Source of the DNA: Acidobacteriaceae bacterium
GTDB lineage: Bacteria > Acidobacteriota > Terriglobia > Terriglobales > Acidobacteriaceae
DNA length: 9,102 nucleotides
Reading direction: 5' to 3'
NCBI GenBank assembly: GCA_003162255.1
Contig: PMMJ01000275.1
Span: forward strand, 204-9,305
Below the pieces are notes generated by a model, which made no database searches, was not told where the DNA came from, and saw only the letters and a program-made list of their open reading frames with translations. Positions 5,677 to 9,102 of the stretch are shown here, one piece after another. The position numbers and the translations under genes were made by a program. The first letter of the stretch is position 1. Each line of letters opens with the position of its first letter.

Positions 5677-6726
5677 ATGGATTCCCAGGCTTCACAATTG
5701 ACCCTAGGCCTTCTTCCCGAGCCTCGCACGCCATGGGGGGAGTTTGTTCTCAGCTACAGCGTGCAGTCCGTGGTGGTGGTGTTTTTCTTGCTCATCGCCA
5801 TCCTCCACCCCGATGTTCTCGAGCCTCGCGAGCGCGACTACCACTTCGTCAGCCTGGTCAGCACTCCGCCTCCGGTTCCACAAGCCCCGGCCCCGGTGAA
5901 GCATTTTCCGGTTCCAGTTCCAAAGATCTCCGAACCGGTAACGCCGCGACCTGAAGCTCTGCGCGTTCCCTCCGAATTGGTTCGGAAGAAGGCTCCCGTT
6001 CCCGAGGATCAGGCGCCAAAGGTCACTCTCGCTGCCACTAAAGAACTTCTGCCGGACGTGAAGCCGCTGATCCCCAGGGCGCCGGTGAAGACGAATGTGT
6101 TCTCCAACGGAAGCTCGGCTATGCCCACCATCGCAGCCGCGCCGCAGAAAGTACAAACTGGCGGTTTCGGCGATCCGAATGGCGTGCCCGCATCGCAGAC
6201 GCACGGCCACCCGATTACGATCGCGCAAGCGGGCTCATTTGATCTGCCCTCCGGCACCGGCTATGGCAACGGCACCGGCGGCTCGCACGGCGCTCGCGGG
6301 ATCGTGGCCAGCACAGGGTTTGGCAGCGGCGTCGCTACCGGCAATAGTTCCGGCGTTTCTGCCTCGCGGGGTACGGTTCGGGAGGGCGGCTTCGGAGATG
6401 CCGACATGGTGGCCGCTTCTCAGCCCAAAGCCAAGTCCGCCGAACCCGTCGTCAAAACCTTGCCGGCGGAGATCACGTTCAAGCCCCGTCCGGTTTACAC
6501 TGATGAGGGGCGGCAGCTTAAGATTGAGGGCGAGGTCCTGCTCGATGTCGTCTTTTCAGCAAGCGGGCAGATTCGCGTGGTGAAGGTGGTCCATGGTCTT
6601 GGTCATGGGCTGGACGAATCGGCAGTTCGCGCCGCGGAGAAAATTCAGTTCAAGCCCGCCCAGGTAGACGGACATCCCGCTGATTTTGAGGCGGTATTGC
6701 ACATTGTTTTTGAACTTGCATCGTAG
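5677..6726 (+). CDS. TonB-family energy-transducing protein
   Basis: A 349-residue envelope protein built like TonB. It has a cytosolic N-terminus (1-27) and one transmembrane helix at about 28-44 (SVQSVVVVFFLLIAILH). A proline-rich periplasmic span follows (about 64-140, rich in Pro-Val, Pro-Ala and charged residues), then a Gly/Ser-rich linker (about 160-235) and a C-terminal TonB-type domain at about 258-348 with the usual RPVYTDEGRQLKIEGEVLLDV start and ESAVRAAEKIQFKPA helix (short excerpts). TonB proteins pass proton-motive force from ExbB/ExbD to outer-membrane receptors, but no exbBD or receptor lies here. The linker holds two near-copies, GGFGDPNGVPASQ (162-174) and GGFGDADMVAASQ (237-249). 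I chose the ATG at 5677 with TGAGGTG ending 6 nt upstream; an in-frame GTG at 5668 lies within that site. It is probably co-transcribed with the protease 19 bp downstream. Confidence 0.88.
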   Translation: MDSQASQLTLGLLPEPRTPWGEFVLSYSVQSVVVVFFLLIAILHPDVLEPRERDYHFVSLVSTPPPVPQAPAPVKHFPVPVPKISEPVTPRPEALRVPSELVRKKAPVPEDQAPKVTLAATKELLPDVKPLIPRAPVKTNVFSNGSSAMPTIAAAPQKVQTGGFGDPNGVPASQTHGHPITIAQAGSFDLPSGTGYGNGTGGSHGARGIVASTGFGSGVATGNSSGVSASRGTVREGGFGDADMVAASQPKAKSAEPVVKTLPAEITFKPRPVYTDEGRQLKIEGEVLLDVVFSASGQIRVVKVVHGLGHGLDESAVRAAEKIQFKPAQVDGHPADFEAVLHIVFELAS

Positions 6727-6742
6727 GTCACGCATCGTAGGT
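6718..6742 (+). repeat. Short tandem duplication across the TonB-type stop and the protease ribosome site
   Basis: GCATCGTAGGT occurs at 6718-6728 and again at 6732-6742 (period 14). The first copy contains the TAG stop of the TonB-type gene. The second provides the AGGTG that serves as ribosome site for the protease ATG at 6746. Confidence 0.7.
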
Positions 6743-6745
6743 GAA

Positions 6746-8506
6746 ATGAAACCAACAAAAATGTTGCGCTCCCTCTTCGCACTCCTTACTCTGTCTGTGG
6801 TCTTCTGCGCCGCGTCTTTGTTTGTCCAGACTTCGTTCGCCCAGACTCCGCCGCAACCCGAGCTCGCGACGCGCGACGCCGGCTCCCAGCAGGCCAGTAC
6901 CAACGCCGCCAGCTTCGACCAGGTGATCGACCGGGCGATTGAGCGCGAACACTTCTTCATGGCGCAGATGAAGCAACTTCATCCGCTGGTGGAAACTTAT
7001 CTCCAGAATCTGAAGGAAGACAAAGACCTCGGCGCTCCCGTCCCCGTCAGCGACGTGTACTTCCTGGGCCGGTTGGATATGAGCGAAGGGACCGATGACC
7101 GTACCTTCACCTCGCCCACCACGGCCGGCCTGGGCAAACGCATGCTCGGCAAACTGAGCAACGTTTATTCCATGAAATTCCTGCCCTTGGGCTTTGCGCA
7201 GATGGTGATCCTCGATCAGGATTTTCAGCGCAAGTATTACGACTTCACTTTCGTGCGCCGCGAGTTTCTCGGCGAGGTGCGCTGCATCGCCATCGACGTC
7301 GCCCCCAAGAAAGACGCCGGAAAGGGCCGCTTCCTCGGCCGCATCTGGATCGAAGACCAGGACAACAATATCGTCCGCTTTAACGGCACTTACTATCCTC
7401 ATCCGCGAGCCAGTTACTACCTGCACTTTGACAGCTGGCGCCAGAATCTTCGCCCCGGCGTCTGGCTGCCTTCGCTGATTTATTCCGAGGAGTCCGATCT
7501 CAAATATCGTCTCGGTCAGACGCTCAATTACAAGGCGCAGACGCGGCTGTGGGGCTACAACCTGAAGGATCTCCGCCGCAGCTCTGAATTCACCGAAATT
7601 ACTGTCGATGCCCCGCAGGTGGTCCAGGACCAGAGTCAGAAAGCGCAGGACGCCACGCCCATCGAAGCCCAGCGCCAATGGGAACGCCAGGCTGAAATCA
7701 ACGTGCTGGACCGCCTGACGCAGATCGGACTGCTCGCGCCGGAAGGCGAAATCGACAAGGTGCTGCAGACCGTCGTCAACAACGTGATGGTCACCAATAA
7801 TCTCGACATTCAACCCGAGATCCGGTGCCGCGTGCTGATGACCACGCCGCTCGAGTCCTTCACCATTGGCCATACCATCGTGGTGAGCCGCGGCATGATT
7901 GACGTGTTGCCCGACGAAGCAGCCCTGGCCATGATTTTGACCCACGAACTGGCGCACATCGTGCTCGGCCATCACCTCAACACCAAGCTCGCCTTCAACG
8001 ACCGCATGTTCTTTCCCGACGAGCGCACCTTCGAGCGCATGGATTTCGCTCGCGATCGCAACGAAGAAGAAGCCGCCGACAAGAAAGCCGTCGAGTTGCT
8101 CAACAACTCGCCCTATAAGGACAAGCTCGGCAACGCCGGCTTGTTCCTCAAAGCCGTCCAGGCTCGCGCTCCGGAACTGCGGAACCTGATCCGGGCGCAC
8201 CTCGGCGACAGCCTCCTCAACGGCAACGCCACCAAGATGTCGTCGTTAATGACCGCCTCGCCGCAATTTGACCCGAAGAAGGCCGATCAGGTCGCGGCGC
8301 TTCCACTTGGTGGCCGGGTCAGAGTGGATCCCTGGACGAATCAACTCGAACTGATCAAGACCAAGCCTGTCGCCATCACTACCGCAGCCGACAAGATGCC
8401 CTTCGAAGTCACGCCCTTCTTCCCGTTCCTCATAAGGCTCGGCTCCGGCGCGGCTCCAGAAAAAGCGGCTCCGGAGAAAACAGCAGCAGCCCCGACCGGG
8501 CAGTGA
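6746..8506 (+). CDS. Exported M48-family zinc metalloprotease with an N-terminal accessory domain
   Basis: A 586-residue secreted or periplasmic protease. A signal peptide (about 1-32, MKPTKMLRSL then a hydrophobic core ending QTSFA-QT) precedes a domain at about 60-290 with alternating beta-strand-like segments (GEVRCIAIDVAPKK, FLGRIWIEDQDNNIVRFNG, YYLHFDSWRQNLRPGVWLP). This loosely recalls the LolA/RseB fold of lipoprotein-sorting proteins. The peptidase domain (about 315-480) has MILTHELAHIVLGHH with the zinc motif His400-Glu401-x-x-His404 and EEAADKKA, where Glu441 is the likely third ligand. The C-terminus is Ala/Pro/Glu-rich. I chose the ATG at 6746 because AGGTG lies 3 nt upstream and the signal peptide then begins correctly. 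An earlier in-frame ATG at 6686 lies inside the TonB-type gene. M48 proteases of this layout (BepA-like) act in envelope quality control, but the substrate here is unknown. Confidence 0.9.
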   Translation: MKPTKMLRSLFALLTLSVVFCAASLFVQTSFAQTPPQPELATRDAGSQQASTNAASFDQVIDRAIEREHFFMAQMKQLHPLVETYLQNLKEDKDLGAPVPVSDVYFLGRLDMSEGTDDRTFTSPTTAGLGKRMLGKLSNVYSMKFLPLGFAQMVILDQDFQRKYYDFTFVRREFLGEVRCIAIDVAPKKDAGKGRFLGRIWIEDQDNNIVRFNGTYYPHPRASYYLHFDSWRQNLRPGVWLPSLIYSEESDLKYRLGQTLNYKAQTRLWGYNLKDLRRSSEFTEITVDAPQVVQDQSQKAQDATPIEAQRQWERQAEINVLDRLTQIGLLAPEGEIDKVLQTVVNNVMVTNNLDIQPEIRCRVLMTTPLESFTIGHTIVVSRGMIDVLPDEAALAMILTHELAHIVLGHHLNTKLAFNDRMFFPDERTFERMDFARDRNEEEAADKKAVELLNNSPYKDKLGNAGLFLKAVQARAPELRNLIRAHLGDSLLNGNATKMSSLMTASPQFDPKKADQVAALPLGGRVRVDPWTNQLELIKTKPVAITTAADKMPFEVTPFFPFLIRLGSGAAPEKAAPEKTAAAPTGQ

Positions 8507-8546
8507 GAGAAGGCAGGGTGCGTAGATTCAAGGTCTGATCCGCACA

Positions 8547-8580
8547 GGCTCACGCTGCTAGCAACCAGCAGCCATGAGCC
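8547..8580 (+). terminator. Hairpin after the protease gene, possible terminator without a T-run
   Basis: GGCTCA (8547-8552) pairs TGAGCC (8575-8580), and inside it GCTGCT (8554-8559) pairs AGCAGC (8567-8572). This gives 12 base pairs with a small asymmetric internal loop, 40 nt past the stop. Only TTATGTT follows, so it may be a weak or Rho-assisted terminator or simply a transcript-end stabiliser. Confidence 0.4.
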
Positions 8581-8650
8581 TTATGTTAAAACCTGAAACC
8601 TTGTGAGACTCTGTCTTTGGAAGGGAACCGGCAGAAAAAATCAGGGAGAA

Positions 8651-8671
8651 CCCGCTGCCATACGCAGCGGG
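8651..8671 (-). terminator. Terminator-like hairpin for the Flp-type pilin gene
   Basis: On the minus strand CCCGCTGC pairs GCAGCGGG (8671-8664 with 8658-8651) around a 5-nt loop, 15 nt after the pilin stop. A TTTTTT run follows about 10 nt later (around 8640-8635). The distance between stem and T-run is longer than in a classic intrinsic terminator. Confidence 0.5.
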
Positions 8672-8686
8672 GACTGGGTCGTGCGG

Positions 8687-8857
8687 CTACTGCTGCCCCA
8701 TTGCGCTTCCGACTTGCGAAAACACGTTGTTGGCGTTGCCGCCAATCAGCCGGACCGTGCCAATCACAATCACCAGGATTACCGCAAGCATCACCGCGTA
8801 CTCGGCGACGTCTTGACCGCTGTCCTCAGTCCAAAATTGACGAATTGTATTAATCAC
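8687..8857 (-). CDS. Flp/Fap-type (type IVb) prepilin
   Basis: A 56-residue pilin precursor of the Flp family, the subunit of Tad-type adhesive pili. The translation begins MINTIRQFWTEDSG and continues QDVAEYAVMLAVILVIVIG. This has the type IVb prepilin site G-xxxx-E-Y: cleavage after Gly14 would give a mature protein with Gln15 at +1, Glu19 at +5 and Tyr20 at +6. It is followed by one hydrophobic helix (about 21-38) and a short tail (GGNANNVFSQVGSAMGQQ). The start is a GTG at 8857 with GGGGGT about 6 nt upstream. The ATG at 8870 is in a different frame and stops at once. A terminator-like hairpin follows. No tad secretion or TadV peptidase gene lies in the window, so it is an orphan here. 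The product would be processed in the inner membrane and assembled by a machine encoded elsewhere. Confidence 0.85.
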   Translation of the reverse strand: MINTIRQFWTEDSGQDVAEYAVMLAVILVIVIGTVRLIGGNANNVFSQVGSAMGQQ

Positions 8858-9036
8858 TGTTTACCCCCATTTACGACCCGCCCCAGTCTTACTCATTCCT
8901 CGGGACACTACTCGCCGTCGTATAATTCTAAAATATCAAGAACCGCCCCCTCCACCCAATAGCACACCGGTGACCTTAGATGGCACTATCGTGCTACAAC
9001 CTCGGGTGTTCCCCTTAGAGCCAGCCAACCTACTGA
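8858..9036. promoter_or_regulatory. Upstream region of the pilin gene
   Basis: The 179 bp between the response-regulator stop and the pilin start hold an A/T-rich island (8921-8938) with TAGAAT on the minus strand (8930-8925) as a possible -10 about 68 bp before the GTG. No convincing -35 was found. An inverted repeat, TAGCAC (8960-8965) with GTGCTA (8991-8996), and an inner palindrome CACCGGTG (about 8965-8972) lie just upstream and could be a regulator-binding site. Confidence 0.3.
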
Positions 9037-9102
9037 TTACACAATCGTTTTCAGGGGAAGCCCCTGATTCACCGCGAACAGCGCCAGTTCCAGGCGGGTG
9101 GA
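9037..9102 (-). CDS. C-terminal end of a probable LuxR/NarL-type response regulator, partial
   Basis: An open frame entering from the right edge on the minus strand ends in TAA at 9037. Its last residues, STRLELALFAVNQGLPLKTIV (21 in all; the key part is STRLELALFAVNQGL), resemble the end of the helix-turn-helix domain in LuxR/NarL response regulators, where an (N/S)R-x-E-(L/A)-A-x-(Y/F)-A motif closes the recognition domain. Only 21 codons are visible, so the assignment rests on this motif alone. It would lie upstream of, and in the same direction as, the Flp-type pilin. A perfect 7-bp hairpin (9051-9067) falls inside the coding part and is not a terminator. Confidence 0.45.
   Translation of the reverse strand, partial: STRLELALFAVNQGLPLKTIV

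Noticed and set aside
6728..8200. 490-codon minus-strand ORF opposite the M48 protease gene
   Set aside because: It lies within a clear protease CDS on the other strand, and its composition (Val/His/Asp/Gly-rich without structure) is that of an antisense shadow. It has no ribosome site or recognisable domain.
8921..8926. Perfect TATAAT on the plus strand
   Set aside because: There is no -35 box at the right distance and no plus-strand gene downstream within the window; it is part of the A/T-rich island upstream of the pilin gene.
8603..8962. 119-codon plus-strand ORF at the right edge
   Set aside because: It is antisense to the Flp pilin, which has a diagnostic prepilin motif; the plus-strand product shows no recognisable feature.
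9051..9067. Perfect TCAGGGG/CCCCTGA hairpin as a terminator
   Set aside because: It lies inside the open frame of the partial response regulator, and no T-run follows it on either strand in the needed direction.

Overview
The window most resembles the chromosome of an acidobacterium (Acidobacteriota, Koribacter/Terriglobia-like). This is inferred from the GC-rich coding sequence, the split two-subunit glycine decarboxylase, a TonB-type protein carrying repeated GGFGD motifs, and intergenic DNA full of imperfect palindromes and short repeated words. No rRNA, tRNA, CRISPR array, transposase or phage gene was seen.

Left part (1-3956, minus strand): a glycine cleavage operon read right to left as gcvT - gcvH - gcvPA - gcvPB, with gcvPB running off the left edge. 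T-protein (aminomethyltransferase), H-protein (lipoyl carrier) and the two P-protein subunits (PLP-dependent decarboxylase) together turn glycine plus tetrahydrofolate into methylene-tetrahydrofolate, CO2 and ammonia. The L-protein (dihydrolipoyl dehydrogenase) is not in the window. gcvPA and gcvPB overlap by ATGA, whereas the gcvT-gcvH and gcvH-gcvPA gaps (101 and 165 bp) each hold a strong palindrome.

Middle (3957-5676): a 265-bp spacer with a large nested inverted repeat; a 66-codon ten-cysteine mini-protein (+); a small two-helix membrane protein (-) divergent from a 95-aa acidic cytosolic protein (+), with face-to-face candidate -10 boxes between them; then a 396-bp non-coding stretch with palindromic repeats, a candidate promoter and a candidate structured leader or small RNA.

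Right part (5677-8506, plus strand): a two-gene unit encoding a TonB-family energy-transducing protein and an exported M48 zinc metalloprotease, 19 bp apart. This suggests an envelope function, but the substrate is unknown.

Right edge (8507-9102): hairpins near the end of the protease gene, then on the minus strand a short GTG-initiated Flp-type (type IVb) pilin with its own terminator-like hairpin. Upstream of it, entering from the right edge, is the C-terminal tail of what looks like a LuxR/NarL-type response regulator. The long ORFs opposite the gcv genes and the protease are shadows of GC-rich codon usage. I did not find a convincing new multi-gene system. The best leads are the structured region before the TonB gene, the orphan pilin, the Cys-rich mini-protein and the palindromic spacers in the gcv operon.
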